Position numbers and translations under genes: made by a program. From Omphiscola glabra (lineage: Eukaryota; Mollusca; Gastropoda; Lymnaeidae), in NCBI GenBank assembly GCA_964017045.1, contig OZ024794.1, forward strand, positions 23,727,359 to 23,791,358: a DNA stretch of 64,000 nucleotides, given 5' to 3'. Positions 1-12,342 of this stretch are shown piece by piece. The notes below the pieces were generated by a model. The model was not told where the DNA came from, searched no databases, and saw only the letters and a list, made by a program, of their open reading frames with translations. Every line of letters starts with the position of its first letter. Position 1 is the first letter of the stretch.

Positions 1-387
1 CATGGGCCATATTGCATATGAATAATTCAAACAGTTCTCTCATTTTGGGCGAATAAGGCATAATAAAGTGTTAATTAATAGAATATAGGCATAGGCCTAT
101 AAAGACTGAGACAGTCAAATTCATACTTTAACTAACCAAATCCCAACCATGCACCAGTTTTCCATCAGATAAGTCATAGAAGTATGATATAGCTAGGGAT
201 AGTCATTCTCTTGTATACAAATAATATAAAGCACGTGATGAACATGTTGCTACTTTGTGAGCCTACAGACAGCTCAGTTTCTTGTATGAAGCTGGCAAAA
301 TACTTTTTACAGCATTGTTTTTTTTACTTTTTTTCAAAATTTAATGTACCATTGAAAAAAGTACAACATGGTAGCATTGACAAAGTA

Positions 388-775
388 TTAAACTACTAGA
401 TATAGCCGCCAAACATTGGCAGCAGCAATGTATGAACTTCCCATCTACTAAAGTTACTTGACAAAACATGACCTCAAGTCACGCACATTTAAGAATTCCA
501 ATTTTTGCTACTCCCCTTCCCCCATGATACGTCACTGCACACTTTTTATTTCACGCCCATGAACTATATTAAATATTCTGATGTCCCAACCACTTTTAAA
601 ATGACTTTTTTTTTACACCATACTTAAATTGAGACGATTTCATTTTTCGAAAAGAAAATATTACGCACCAAACGCAGTTGCGTTATGTAAAAAAAAAAAA
701 TATCATTTAGAGTATTTATCGGGAATTATATTTTGCTCGCTATTGAAATTATTATTGAACCGGAAATGGAAGCAG
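388..775 (-). repeat. Dispersed repeat family A, copy 1
   Basis: Reverse-complement match to 42425-42765. Shared blocks include CATCTACTAAAGTTACTTGA, GATACGTCACTG, TTTCACGCCCATGAACTATA, GAGACGATTTCATTTT and ATTACGCACCAAACGC. No coding capacity. The ends hold a weak inverted repeat (ATAATTTCCGATA-like), so a MITE-type element is possible; class unknown. Confidence 0.75.
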
Positions 776-1489
776 TAAATTAGGATGCCATCCACGAGTC
801 ATACTAGAAGCGTAATATATATAAGAGATGAAGAGTTAATTTCATGCCAGTCATTACCCATTTTAGGAGAGAGTGTAATATCCATAGTAAAACATATGTT
901 TGTTTTTTAAAATATTAAACCATCTTTGTCACCTTCTTTACCCATATTATTTCCTCCATGAACAACATGAAATCTTTTTCTACCCGGTCGCCCCATCACC
1001 TCAATAACTTAATTTATGCAAATTTAATTTATTCATCAATCCTCTAAATGTAATGGTATGAATCATAAAAAATAAAATAATATTTTTATTATTTCAGGTG
1101 CTGTTGAAATACACATGAAGAGATCTCTATAAATTTTAATATGTTGCTTCTGTGATTGTCAAAGGAAAATAGGCAAGTATTAAAAAATAATTAATTATAA
1201 ATACAGCACAAGCACACTTTGTTTAAATTTTATTTTTAAATGCCTCTTAGACTTGATAATAAGTTTCTTAAAAAATAAGCTGACTTTGTGCTGAAAAGTC
1301 TTAAAAGTATTTTGAAAGACGAAGCCTATGTCAAATCATATATTTTGGGGTCAGATATATTTATAAAGAATTGTGAACTTATCATTTATCTTTAAATCAT
1401 TCAATTTGATTCCTAGTTTTTGCCTATTCCATTTAGAGCATACTATAAGATCCATTATATTAACTTTGCTTTTGTGTGTTTCTTTGTGA

Positions 1490-1655
1490 CTGCTAAATCT
1501 TTGGAAGGCTAATCGACCCACTTCCCATCATCCCATTGAGCTGAAGCTCGGCACATAGACTCGTTGCAGATCACAACACATTCTTTCAATTTTTCAGCCC
1601 CACCCCTACCCCCAAAAATATGTTTTTCCTTGTTTTTCAAGGGAAATGTTAAGGA
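1490..1655 (-). repeat. Dispersed repeat family A, partial copy (distal module)
   Basis: Reverse complement of the module at 46140-46320 and 60240-60400: CTAATCGACCCACTTCCC, CACATAGACTCG and CAGCCCCACCCC, followed by CTTGTTTTTCAAGGG. It carries only the end of the longer variant of the family. Confidence 0.65.
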
Positions 1656-1832
1656 ATATGATTTGTTAAATGAGTGCTTGTTTTGGTGTGGAGATTAATT
1701 GTGTAGCTTTCGCTATGTGCTTTGTACTTGTGACACATTTGGGTTATATCTTTAGTCCATTAAGTTTAACATGCCCAAAGTTTGATAAAAACCCCTCCCA
1801 TACAAAAAGTCTGTTGCTACAATCACATAAAT

Positions 1833-2059
1833 CAGGCCTGCACAGCTCAAAATGTAAGGCTGGCCGTAATACTTTATGAAAAACTTGTGCGGGCCAAAAG
1901 AAAATAAGACAAGACTTGTGCGAACCAAAAGAAAATAGGACAGGGGAGAAAGCTATTAGGAAAAGAATAAGAATAAAGAATATTTTGTTCCTTCGCTGGC
2001 CGCAAAGTTGGTGCTGGTGGGTCGCATGCCGCCCCCGGACTGTATGTTGTGCAGGCCTG
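1833..2059 (-). mobile_element. hAT-type MITE with CAGGCCTGCA termini, copy 1
   Basis: Begins CAGGCCTGCAC and ends GTGCAGGCCTG (terminal inverted repeats) and is an inverted, diverged copy of 10152-10347 (shared interior: AATACTTTATGAAAA, GGCCAAAAGAAAATA, AAAGAATATTTTGTT). Flanking 8 bp acataaat / acatgtac agree only partly, so the TSD has decayed or was lost. It ends about 80 bp before the TMEM98 start codon. Confidence 0.75.
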
Positions 2060-2142
2060 ACATGTACAATTTCATAAATTATTTTTTGTTTTTAGGGATT
2101 TTGTCATTTATTCTGCACAGGCTTCACACCTTGGTCTAAACA

Positions 2143-5060
2143 ATGGAACTTGTGGTTGCCATAGCAATAGGTATATTGGCAGTAGTGTTTGTTGCTGCCT
2201 TTGTGACACTGGTACTTCTGCTGAGATACAAATGTAAAAAAGTTGACCATATCACAGAAGAACATAATAAAGAATCCAGGTAACATTTTTTTCCCCTCCA
2301 TTTATTGACCGAAAATTAAAGAGGTATGGTTTTTAAAGGATGTCCAGATCATTTCCCCAAAGAGGTGAGAGGTTTTGTTCAAATGCAGACCACTGTGAGC
2401 AAAAGGAAGGCGGGGTGTAAAGTGCAAGCTGTAATTTTTGTTTTTCTTGTGTGCTACTTTAGGCCCACTCAGTGTATCTGGTATGTTTTAATTTTTTAAT
2501 TGCAGAAATCCACTATTGCTAATCTATTTTCAACATTGTGAAATAATTGCAATCTTAGAACAACCAAGAAGTTAGTTAAACGTCTTTATAAATATTTGAT
2601 TGCTAATTCTCATCAAGCAAACAATGTGAGTTTTGGCTCTCAAACATTTTCTATAAATCTCAGGTCTGGCTGACTTTAACAATGTGAGTTTTGGCTTTTA
2701 AACATTTTCTATAAATCTCAGGTCTGGTTGACTTTATATGAATGATTTATATTATCGGATTATTTAGAAGTTTAAATCTGGATACTGACCTGTTTACTCT
2801 TACAATTTTGTCGTACAATGTACCATTTTGAGGTATGTACATTATGTTATATACTGTATGTTTATTTTTTACTATTAAGATAATGTATTGAACGATTGTG
2901 TGATGATATTGTATGATTTTAAGAGTTTTCAGGGTTAACAGGTCTGTAGATACTCTTTGCTCTTTATACTTCCTGGCATATGACAAAGTATAATGCTGGA
3001 TGCTGACATCCACACCTGGGAAAGGGGTTGGGGGGGGGGGGGGAAGCCACATGCAGACAAAAGTGTGGACAAGAGAGGTTTGGATGGTGGATGCACATTT
3101 TGTATGGGCAGCCTTTGTGAACCACTCCAGAGCCAATCAAATACTGTGTATATTAATTAAGAAATTATTTCTTTTTTTAGGCAAGATGCTCATCTTATAG
3201 TGGAAACACCAGATATGGTGGGCTTTCAGTCAGGTGCTGATGTTGAATTAGGAGATGTCCAGATTACAAATCCTAAACTTGAAGAACTTCTCAACAATGA
3301 AGAATGGGTGGATGATGCAACGTAGGTTATTGTTTTCGGTCACATGTTCACATTTGATGATTTTTAAACTTGTTGTCATTTCAAGTTATTTATTTATTAT
3401 TTAGAGCAGAAAATGACACGAACATATGTGACATTTGTGTAAATATGACAATATTATTAACAGAGAATGTTGGGAAATACATAGTCTTTACTTTAAAATA
3501 CCTTAAATCTATTCAGAAGTTTCATATATAAATTTTTCTGTAGAGGATTGGTTCCCCACTGCTTATCAATTTTGAAGACCTGCCACCATCTGACAGAGAA
3601 GCTCGTTGGTATGACAATGGGGAATGCACCCAACATCCACACCCAGGAGACATTGACTGAAATCGTATCTGCCACCAAACGCATCAACCCTCGTGTGGAT
3701 GAAGTTGTTCAGTCATTTAATCATCCCTTAGACCCAAGACTTTTAGAAGCCAGGTATTTAATAGTAATTAATAAATAATTGTCTCAGGATTTTTTGCACT
3801 TCTCTTTTTACATTTTTTTTTTTTTTTGTTTTTTTTTTTTGTTGCCTTTTACATAATCAGAGGGAAAGACTTATTTTAAACATTTTATGGTATCCTAGAA
3901 GTTATATTGTTCTAGTGATGGAAGCATTTCTTGTTTTAAGATGATTCCATAAACTAATATTTAAAATTGATATTTTTGGCAATCCAAACCTAATAAAATA
4001 ATTTTAAAATCTGTCAAGCCATATAGTATTTATTAAAAATATTTTTCAATTTGAGTCTATTAAATATTTGGCTTTTCATATTAAAAGGTAAAAGAAAAAT
4101 ATTGTGGAAACTTGTTCAAAATATTAATTCCAACAGGTTCACTGCTCTGGTGCTGTCTGTTAGCCATCTTGTAATGATTACTAAGAATGCCTGTCGAATG
4201 TCTGGCACCCTTGACTGGATAGATCAGAGTCTTGCTGATGTTGAGGATCACCTGAGAGTAAGTCATTATTTGTCATTAAAACAGACTTTGAGTTATCAGA
4301 CTTTTAGTTTTAATGGTACAAGAGTACAAATTTTAATATTGTTGACTGTAAGTAGTTTAAAGTAGCACTACATGAAACCTTGAAACTTATAGTTCATTTG
4401 AAAATTTTAGTTTATTACACAGCCATTGAGGAGACTGTTCCTAGGCTAGTGCTTTGTCCCAGCTATTTCAATCTATTTACGAGGTAGAAACCCACTGTAG
4501 AAATCCCTATAAGAGGATGTCCGACCATTCCCTGCAATGGGCAGGGGAGATATTAGGACGTAAATTCACCGCCCCAACTGCAGGGGAAATCGACTGCTGA
4601 TGTTGTGAAAGCATGGCCAACTGGATGTTCTTGGGCTAGGATGGCCCCCATTATTGATCAATCGATTAAGTGTGAGTACGAGCTATCCTAGCAGAAAGAG
4701 ATCCCCAACATGCATCTTCGCAGCCAAAAAATTGGGGGACTTTTCAGGCTCATGGGGGTGCTCTGGGGAAGGCATTAAGAGCTTGTATTAGCTGGACGGC
4801 TCACTGATGCCATGTCCTAATGTGCATATTCAGTTAATAAGAAATTTTTAAAAGTTATTATCTTATTATTATTATTTTTTTTAAAATTTACAAAACTGTT
4901 GACATTTGCATAGGTTCTTCGTGAAGCAAGCATAAATTTGGAAGCATACCATCAAGCTCTTGCCAACACACCACAATGCCCACAGTTAAATGCTGAAAAC
5001 ACAAGTCAGTTACCTGCCAGTGAGACTGTTCAAGTGAAGAGTGATATTTCTCAGCTGTAG
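2143..5060 (+). CDS. TMEM98: TMEM98-like single-pass membrane protein, complete, five exons
   Basis: Coding exons by GT/AG junctions with continuous frame: 2143-2279, 3181-3321, 3544-3753, 4137-4257, 4914-5060 (stop TAG 5058-5060), giving 251 aa. Residues 3-27 form one hydrophobic segment directly after the start, followed by the basic stretch RYKCKK, fitting the N-terminal anchor of TMEM98. The soluble part matches human TMEM98 as I remember it: VQITNPKLEELLNNEEWVDD, LSILKTCHHLTEKLVGMTMG, KRINPRVDEVVQS, LDPRLLEAR, ALVLSVSHLVMITKNAC and LDWIDQSL. Human TMEM98 is 226 aa; the extra length is mostly in the polar C-terminal tail (Q/S/T-rich), which is poorly conserved. In vertebrates the protein sits in the ER/plasma membrane and restrains the self-cleaving transcription factor MYRF; that role here is inference. 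Possible 3' splice sites just before the ATG (AG at 2094-2095 and 2119-2120) imply a non-coding 5' exon further upstream that I could not place. Confidence 0.93.
2621..2736 (+). repeat. 58-bp tandem duplication in TMEM98 intron 1
   Basis: Two near-identical 58-bp units (2621-2678 and 2679-2736), each containing TGTGAGTTTTGGCT and ATAAATCTCAGGTCTGG. Only a few substitutions separate them. Confidence 0.85.
4430..4840 (+). repeat. GC-rich dispersed repeat family B, copy in TMEM98 intron 4
   Basis: GC-rich block inside an AT-rich intron, collinear with 17170-17540: shared short blocks GACGTAAATT, GTGCTCTGGGGAAG / GTGTGCTGGGGAAG, TTGATCAATCGATTAAGTG / TAGTCAATCGAGTG, and a 3' end CACTGATGCC / CTGCTGATTTTC. 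Non-coding, roughly 400 bp. A SINE is possible, but I could not identify an RNA polymerase III promoter with confidence. Confidence 0.5.
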
Positions 5061-7207
5061 CACTACTGAAAGTCAGTACTATTTGCTTCATGATTTAATT
5101 CTAATAACTTTGTATTATCACATCCCATTGTTATCTGCTGCCGTTTGCTTCAATAAAAATTTTCTTTTCAAAAACTGTTAAAAAAATTTAGGATACTAAT
5201 TTCCCACCCAGTAGTCAATGCTAACAATTTCTTTCAAAGGTGTTTCTTTTTTTAAAATTTGATTTGGCATCAATAATCAATTCATGACAAATAACAGTTT
5301 CAGGCATTTAAAAAATGTGAGACACCAACTAATGTGCGCACAATTTTAGTATAATTTAAAATCTGCAGTTAAATGAAAGGAAATTTAAATTTAGTGTGGA
5401 CCTAATTTTTGTTTGTTTGACTGATATTGAATATATGATTACAGATTTTAAAATAACATCACTTCTCGTGATATCTAGCTGTAGTTTGAGCATCTTGTTT
5501 CAAACCACAGTTTGAAAATTCAATTTTTTTTAGTACCTTAGCACATAAGCACTCACACAAGCATTTTCATACTCACTGCTTTTAACCATATGTTTTGTGG
5601 TTGAGGCAGCGCTTTGTAGGTCCTAAGATTAGTATAGAAATGTTCATCTTTAGTTAATTTTATTCTACATCTCATAAATAAAAGTTAATTTACCACACAA
5701 GGACGCCCAACAGAAAATAAATGTGCAAACTTAGAAATGCTGTACTCATTACTTAATTTGTGGAAGCCCATTAAAAATTTAAATTAAGAAATTAAGTTTT
5801 GTTTAACTTTATTTAAAAATCATATTTGTTGCATTTTAAAAAAAAAATTTATTCTTTCTCCATAACATTTGTTTTTAAATTTAAAATTTCCAAAGCAAGA
5901 TGTATTTTATTAAATTATTGATGTAAAAGGGAAAGAATATTTTTTCTGAATATCTTACAAAAAAATTTCTGTATTGCCTTTAATTAACAAATTGTATTCC
6001 TTTGTCATTTATATTTTATAGCTCAAATAATATATATTACACATTTTTATTTGTGGAATCTTATTTGACACGCTCAAAGATGGATACAAAAATATCATTA
6101 ATAACTTAATACAAATCTGTTTACAGAATTAATATGATTTTTAAGATGCACTAACTTCTCTTTTAAATTACAGATCTCAATATTGTTATTGTACAAATGT
6201 TTTTTTTAAAGTCAGTTTTGGATAATAGTGTTTAATAGTGTTTAAATGTTTGTGTTGACAAGCAAGGAAATTTCAAAAGGCAGCATGCACTATTTTAATA
6301 ACTATGCAATTAAATTGCTAAATATATTATATTTTTCCAGTAATTACATTTTGAAAATTTTGTTTAAAACGCACATGAAAGTTATCAGGTAATAATTCAT
6401 AATTCAAATAAACATTTATAGTTTAGAACAATAACCAGGTCTACCAGACATTGGGAAAATTTCCCAAGATCTTGGGAATTTTGAAAAAAAGTGAGAGGCA
6501 GCCCTGGTAACTATTGAAATGGTTTCAATAGCTGACACTTATTTATTTTTTCTCAAAATATTCATGTGTGCTATTGTTGTTGTTTTTTTAAATATCTCCA
6601 AATACATGCATCAAATTTATATTCCATTTAAACAGAAGAAATATTCAACATTACTGTTTCTTTTTCTGAGAAAAGTAGCTATGTCATTTAACTTGTCCTT
6701 TGTTTAACCATACACATGTCATCAAACTTCTCTCAGAAAAGTTGTAAATAAGTGTAGATATGAATAAATCTCTCTCACATATGCCAACTGAACTGGTGAT
6801 ATTGTCAGATTTTAAAGAGGGTGATTGCTCTTCATTTTTTTTTAATGTTACTAGCAAACGGGATATAAAAATAATAAAAATGAATCAGTGGATATTTAAT
6901 TATTCTCGTCTTAATATGCGAAAGACGGAAGGAAGGACTGGTTATCTTTACAGGGCAAAGATAATAGGGTATATTTATGGAAAATAATTTGTTATGGTGT
7001 ATTTTTCATTTTTATCCAAATTTTAAAATAGCATCATATTAGTGGTGTTGCACAGGGTTTAGAAGTGGGGGAGGGAAGTTAGGGTGGTACATACAATTTA
7101 TGGGAGAGGAGAGTTGGAGAAAGTACCTAAGATTCCCCCCCCCCCTGTGCAAATTTCCTCATAAGTTTTATGTACTTTCTTATTTTATTTATTTAATTTT
7201 TAACCCA
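5061..7207. other. AT-rich 3' flank of the TMEM98-like gene
   Basis: Very AT-rich, with poly-A/T runs. Apart from the polyadenylation candidates I see no conserved coding or RNA feature. Confidence 0.5.
5152..5157 (+). terminator. Candidate polyadenylation signal of the TMEM98-like gene
   Basis: A canonical AATAAA lies about 92 nt after the stop codon in AT-rich sequence. Other AATAAA motifs further downstream (for example around 5676) could serve longer 3' UTRs, so this is only the nearest candidate. Confidence 0.5.
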
Positions 7208-8447
7208 CTGCACCTTCCTCTCCCCCACTCCATCCCACTCCATCCCAACCTCCCACTCCATCCCACTCCATCCCAACCTCCCACTCCATCCCAACCTCCC
7301 ACTCCATCCCAACCTCCCACTCAATCCCAACCTCCCACTCCATCCCACTCCATCCCAACCTCCCACTCCATCCCAACCTCCCACTCCATCCCACTCCATC
7401 CCAACCTCCCACTCCATCCCAACCTCCCACTCCATCCCACTCCATCCCAACCTCCCACTCCATCCCAACCTCCCACTCCATCCCAACCTCCCACGCCATC
7501 CCACTCCATCCCAACCTCCCACTCAATCCCAACCTCCCACTCCATCCCACTCCATCCCAACCTCCCACTCAATCCCATCCTCCCACTCCATCCCACTCCA
7601 TCCCAACCTCCCACTCAATCCCAACCTCCCACTCCATCCCACTCCATCCCACTCCATCCCAACCTCCCACTCAATCCCAACCTCCCACCCCATCCAACTC
7701 CATCCCAACCTCCCACTCCATCCCAACCTCCCACTCCATCCCACTCCATCCCAACCTCCCACTTCATCCCAACCTCCCACTCCATCCCACTCCATCCCAA
7801 CCTCCCACTCCATCCCAACCTCCCACTCCATCCCAACCTCCCACTCCATACCACTCCATCCCAACCTCCCACTCCATCCCAACCTCCCACTCCATCCCAA
7901 CCTCCCACTCAATCCCAACCTCCCACTCCATCCCAACCTCCCACTCCATCCCAACCTCCCACTCAATCCCAACCTCCCACTCCATCCCACTCCATCCCAA
8001 CCTCCCACTCAATCCCAACCTCCCACTCCATCCCACTCCATCCCAACCTCCCACTCAATCCCAACCTCCCACTCCATCCCAACCTCCCACTCCATCGCAA
8101 CCTCCCACTCAATCCCAACCTCCCACTCCATCCCAACCTCCCACTCCATCCCAACCTCCCACTCCATCCCAACCTCCCACTCCATCCCAACCTCCCACTC
8201 CATCCCAACCTCCCACTCCATCCCAACCTCCCACTCCATCCCAACCTCCCACTCCATCCCAACCTCCCACTCCATCCCAACCTCCCACTCCATCCCAACC
8301 TCCCACTCCATCCCAACCTCCCACTCCATCCCAACCTCCCACTCCATCCCAACCTCCCACTCCATCCCAACCTCCCACTCCATCCCAACCTCCCACTCCA
8401 TCCCAACCTCCCACTCCATCCCAACCTCCCACTCCATCCCACGACAT
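7208..8447 (+). repeat. 18-bp C-rich minisatellite built from a 10-bp core
   Basis: Units are ACTCCATCCCAACCTCCC (18 bp), interspersed in the left half with the bare 10-bp core ACTCCATCCC and the variant ACTCAATCCC. From about 8108 to 8435 the units are almost uninterrupted perfect 18-mers. The array leaves all six frames largely open, including a 479-codon + frame (7100-8539), but the predicted product is only HPNLPL-type repeats, so I do not call a gene. The opposite strand has frequent GGG runs. Confidence 0.95.
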
Positions 8448-8529
8448 ATTATTTTTATAGTTACTCATTTCTGCACCTTCCTCTCCCACTCCATCCCACT
8501 CCACATATTATTTTTATAGTTACTCATTT
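8443..8529 (+). repeat. Duplicated right flank of the C-rich minisatellite
   Basis: ATATTATTTTTATAGTTACT occurs at about 8446 and again at about 8505. Between them is CTGCACCTTCCTCTCCC (8471-8487), which also opens the array at 7208-7224. The array edge was therefore duplicated during expansion. Confidence 0.8.
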
Positions 8530-9309
8530 TAATAATTGAATGGTTTTTGTAGACTTAAGGAATAGTTCAAAGGATGTACATTAATTTTTTAATATCATTT
8601 CCATGAATAAATGTATCATATTTTAGTTTGTTTAGGCTGTAATTAAATTTTTGTTTTTTTTTGTAAGAAACGTTAGCAAATTTTTATTGTGCCTGTAAAA
8701 ATTAAGGAAAAAAAATAAAGGGCTAAAATTATATTGCTTTTTTTTTTTAAAAAACCAACTCTCTATTTACTTCACCTGGGTGATATGTGTGTGTACGTTT
8801 GTATCAAAACACATGCTTATATCTGCTTTTCAAACTGCTACAGAGCTGAAATTTGTTACACACCGTAGTCTCAAAAGGGATGTTATTTGATTAAAATCGG
8901 GGTCATCCTCAATTCATTATTTGTTTACATTTATGTTTTGCGATTTTGATCTAGAAGCAAAACAGTGGAAGGGGGGGGGGGGGGGATAGAAGAAGGGGTA
9001 TAAAGACAGAAAACCTTCTGTTTAAAAAAAAAAAAGCATTTGACAACAATGCAGCTATGTTGAAATAATAAAGGAACAAAATTGGTACTTAAATAAACTT
9101 CCATCTTTTGCTATTTTCTTTTCAATGAATGTATATTTTTGTAAAACATGAAATTCTGTACTGCTAGCTAGCTTTCTGAAAAAAAAACAACTTCATATTA
9201 ATGTGTATTGATATTATTAATGTGTATTGATATTATTCAGAGCTTTTCACACACATGTATATTGAGGACACGGAGCATTACTAATTACTATTTAAGGCAT
9301 TACTTTAGC

Positions 9310-9500
9310 AAGGGGGTGCGAAGGGGGGGGGGAGGCAGTCCCCCCAAGGACGGCACTTTTTTCTTTATAACAAGGAGCAAAATTTTTGGCCAGCTGCAGA
9401 GGTTTTTTTTTCAAAGCGGAGTGGTAAAACTATTGCGCCAGTCCACCCCCCCACTCCCCCATCCCTCCCCCGGGCAGCACTAACTTTTGCTGTGCCACTG
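9310..9500 (-). mobile_element. hAT-type MITE, CAGTGGCGYAGC family, copy 1
   Basis: Read on the minus strand it begins CAGTGGCACAGCAAAAGTTA, like 13153 and 20065, and holds the interior AAAGAAAAAAGTGCCGTCC. Flanks actttagc / attttagg match at 6 of 8 positions, suggesting an old TSD. Confidence 0.55.
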
Positions 9501-10151
9501 ATTTTAGGTCAATTTGGTAATTATAAGAAAGTCAACAAAATAGTAATTGTATGCATGTTTTTATGATGTAATAATCTGCATTTTGTATTGTCATATTATC
9601 TAAAAGTGCCTTGACTTTGTTTTTGATGGCATAGGAACAGATCTTTGTACAGCCAATGCATTTATGGTTTCATTAAGCATTATAAAATCATTATGTAAAT
9701 TAAGACATGGCTGAAAGTCTTGTTTGAAAAAAATGTGTTTTCAACATGTCTAATACAATTATTGGTGTAAAAAAATCACTGCAATAAAAAGAAACATATT
9801 GATTATTGCTCACTTTTATTATATAAACCTTAATGTTAATGAGATGTGGGCTTGGGGTCTAGCCAGCTATTACATATAAGAAAAATGTTCTGTTATCATT
9901 TTAAAGTTGTAAAAAAAAAAAAATGTGTTTAAATCCTAATCAAGAAAATAAAGTTAATACTCCCTTATCTAAAATGTATGGCTTCATGCATGTTTGTCAC
10001 TGCTATGAGACCTTTGATTGACAGTTAGGCATTGTTATGGCTATGGTCTGTTATTACTGTAAATATTTTTTTTTATACCTCACTAAACTCTCAAAATATA
10101 GGGAAAATTAAATTTGCGTTTTGCTTTAGTGGTGTTGTTGTAACTCTAGAC

Positions 10152-10347
10152 CAGGCCTGCACAACATACGGCCCGCGGGCCACATGCGGCCCGCCAGCAC
10201 CCTCTTGGCGGCCCGCGCAGTAACAAAATATTCTTTATCATTATTATTTTCTTAATAGCTTTCGCCCCTGTCACATTATCTTTTGGCCCGCACAAGCTTT
10301 TCATAAAGTATTACGGCCCGCCTTACATTTTGAGTGTTGCAGGCCTG
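10152..10347 (+). mobile_element. hAT-type MITE with CAGGCCTGCA termini, copy 2, perfect TSD
   Basis: 196 bp, CAGGCCTGCACAACATACGG at the left and TGCAGGCCTG at the right. It is flanked by the exact 8-bp direct repeat CTCTAGAC (10144-10151 and 10348-10355), which fits the nTCTAGAn preference of hAT transposases. Interior is GC-rich with GGCCCGC repeats. No coding capacity. Confidence 0.9.
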
Positions 10348-10824
10348 CTCTAGACAATTGCAATTAACTGAAAGGTTAAAAGTAATTAATCTTTTTTTTT
10401 TTTTTTTTGCAGCAGTCATAATTATGACAATGAGCAAAAAATCAAAATTGTTTTATATTTTTGTGATTAATCCAGCATGATGCGGGGGGGGGGGGGGGGG
10501 GGTGTTCCAGGGCCCAATTTAATATATATGCCTAATCTATACAAATATGATGTGTTAAATCTATGAATTGAGTGTCTACTCACATTCATCAAACACCCAC
10601 CTTTAAAAATTCACCCACTTTTAAAAAAAATCATGGCAGTGCCACTGGATGGAACCCAAACCAATTGCTTTTCACTAAGAAAATACTTATTTTCTGATTT
10701 ACACATTGGTCACTTGCTCATGAAATATCTTATAACAGTAAATCTAATTTGAAAATTTAGCCAACACAACAAAACAATCATGCATTTCTATTCATGTAAA
10801 ATTCATTTCATTTTCATGCACAAA

Positions 10825-10996
10825 TATGGGTCGGCAACCATTTATAATGGATAGGCAATTTTATAAATTTAAGCTGCTAAGAAAATATTATGGTATTGTA
10901 ATGGCAATATAGATCTTTAAAAATTATTGAATTTATGATGAGAGACAAATTTATAAATTCAAATAACTACATCCAGAGGTCGGTTGCGCACCACTG
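10825..10996 (+). mobile_element. Possible diverged hAT MITE of the GGGTCGGCAACC family
   Basis: Left end TATGGGTCGGCAACC and right end GGTTGCGCACCACTG resemble the ends of 31260-31451. No matching TSD is visible and the interior is not comparable, so it is an old copy or chance similarity. Confidence 0.35.
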
Positions 10997-12216
10997 GATA
11001 AGCCAGTGGTGCTTTAGAGTTACTAAAAAAATTTAGAAATAGATTTGAAAGAAATAATATATTGCCATCATCAATTTCTACACAATTGCTTTAAAAATGT
11101 ACCTGTTTAATTATCTTCAACCGTTTTAAATTTATGAACAATACCTTTTTACTCTTTAGTCATTTTATTTTCCTAGTGCCTAGTGCATTTTGTTGAGTCA
11201 TAAATATACATACATGTTGTTTAAGAGCATTTTTCTATACATTCCTTATTATCTTTACACAAAATTTTAATATACCATAAATCTATTTTTACTATATCTA
11301 CATGCCATAAGAATCAAAAGTCAGCCACTTGAAAAGATTTCTATTATAATATTTATGCCGGTACAACTGTTTCGTTGTTTGATTTTAAAGCCAAAAAAAA
11401 ATTTATTTTGTTTTAAATTAAAATTCCAATGTTGTAACTCATAATGCTGATAATAAAGAATGTTACTTTCTTTCTTTTCTTCTGTATCCTAAGCTTCCTT
11501 AAATTGAAAGTTTAATTTGCAAGTTGATTGAACAGGAAATAATTTTTGTTATTAGTCATTGCTACAAAACACTGATATAAAACATGGCTTTTTAACTTCT
11601 AAAAAAAAAGAAGAAAAAACCTGTGAAAGATGAAACAATGAAGAAGAAAAAAATTAAAACGTTCTTACCAAAACCCAACTAATGTTGTTTTTTTTATATA
11701 TATCATCGGGTTTTGTGTGTGTGTGTGTGTGTGCTTAAGAAACTGTTGTAATATATAAAGTTATATTTGAACTTGAACATCTGTTCAGCTCAAAAGCTGT
11801 TCTGTTGGACAAGAAATTGAATTGTGAACAGTTTATTATGTGCAGCATAATATAATATTTGAACGTTTAAATTATAGGAGAAATATTAAACTTTATTTAC
11901 ACCATGACATCTGACACCCACCCCCCACCCCCCCCCCCCACCCCAACCTTACTTTAAACAAAATAATCTTACTTGTTATGATCATTTACTAACGTTTATA
12001 AAGGAAGGACACAGTAAAATGACGGGCCGCATGTCCAGACAACCTGTATGCAGAATCTTCTTAAAACGTCTTATTCGTTCAGATGCCTTACAACTTCTTC
12101 CGGGTCCCCACCTATGTTTAAATTTATAACGATAAAACAAACAGCCTCTCCCACACAGCTCTTTACTTTAACGTAACACTAGTTCGTACGGTAGATACCC
12201 AGAAACGAGGTTACAG

Positions 12217-12342
12217 TCACGGCTGTGATGGCTAACGTTGGACTCTACATTTCTTGATTCACGGCTGTGATGGCAAACGTTGGACTCTACATTTCTTGAT
12301 TCACGGCTGTGATAGCAAACGTTGGATTCTACATTTCTTGAT
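12217..12342 (+). repeat. 42-bp tandem repeat, three copies
   Basis: Unit starts TCACGGCTGTGATGGC and continues with AACGTTGGACTCTACATTTC; three copies with one or two substitutions each. Confidence 0.9.

Larger units (their letters stand above)
1..2142. other. AT-rich upstream region, no gene recognised
   Basis: No open reading frame here looks like a protein. It contains two copies of a dispersed repeat family (about 388-775 and 1490-1655) and one hAT MITE (1833-2059). A 5' UTR exon and promoter of the TMEM98-like gene could be here, but I see no clear core promoter. Confidence 0.5.

Noticed and set aside
7100..8539. 479-codon plus-strand open frame and several long minus frames
   Set aside because: They span the 18-bp minisatellite, whose sequence contains no stop codon in any frame; the peptide is a pure repeat with no domain.
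10988..11012. Perfect 10-bp inverted repeat GCACCACTGG / CCAGTGGTGC with a 5-nt loop, possible terminator or ncRNA
   Set aside because: More likely two abutting or decayed MITE ends; a rho-independent terminator makes no sense in this genome.
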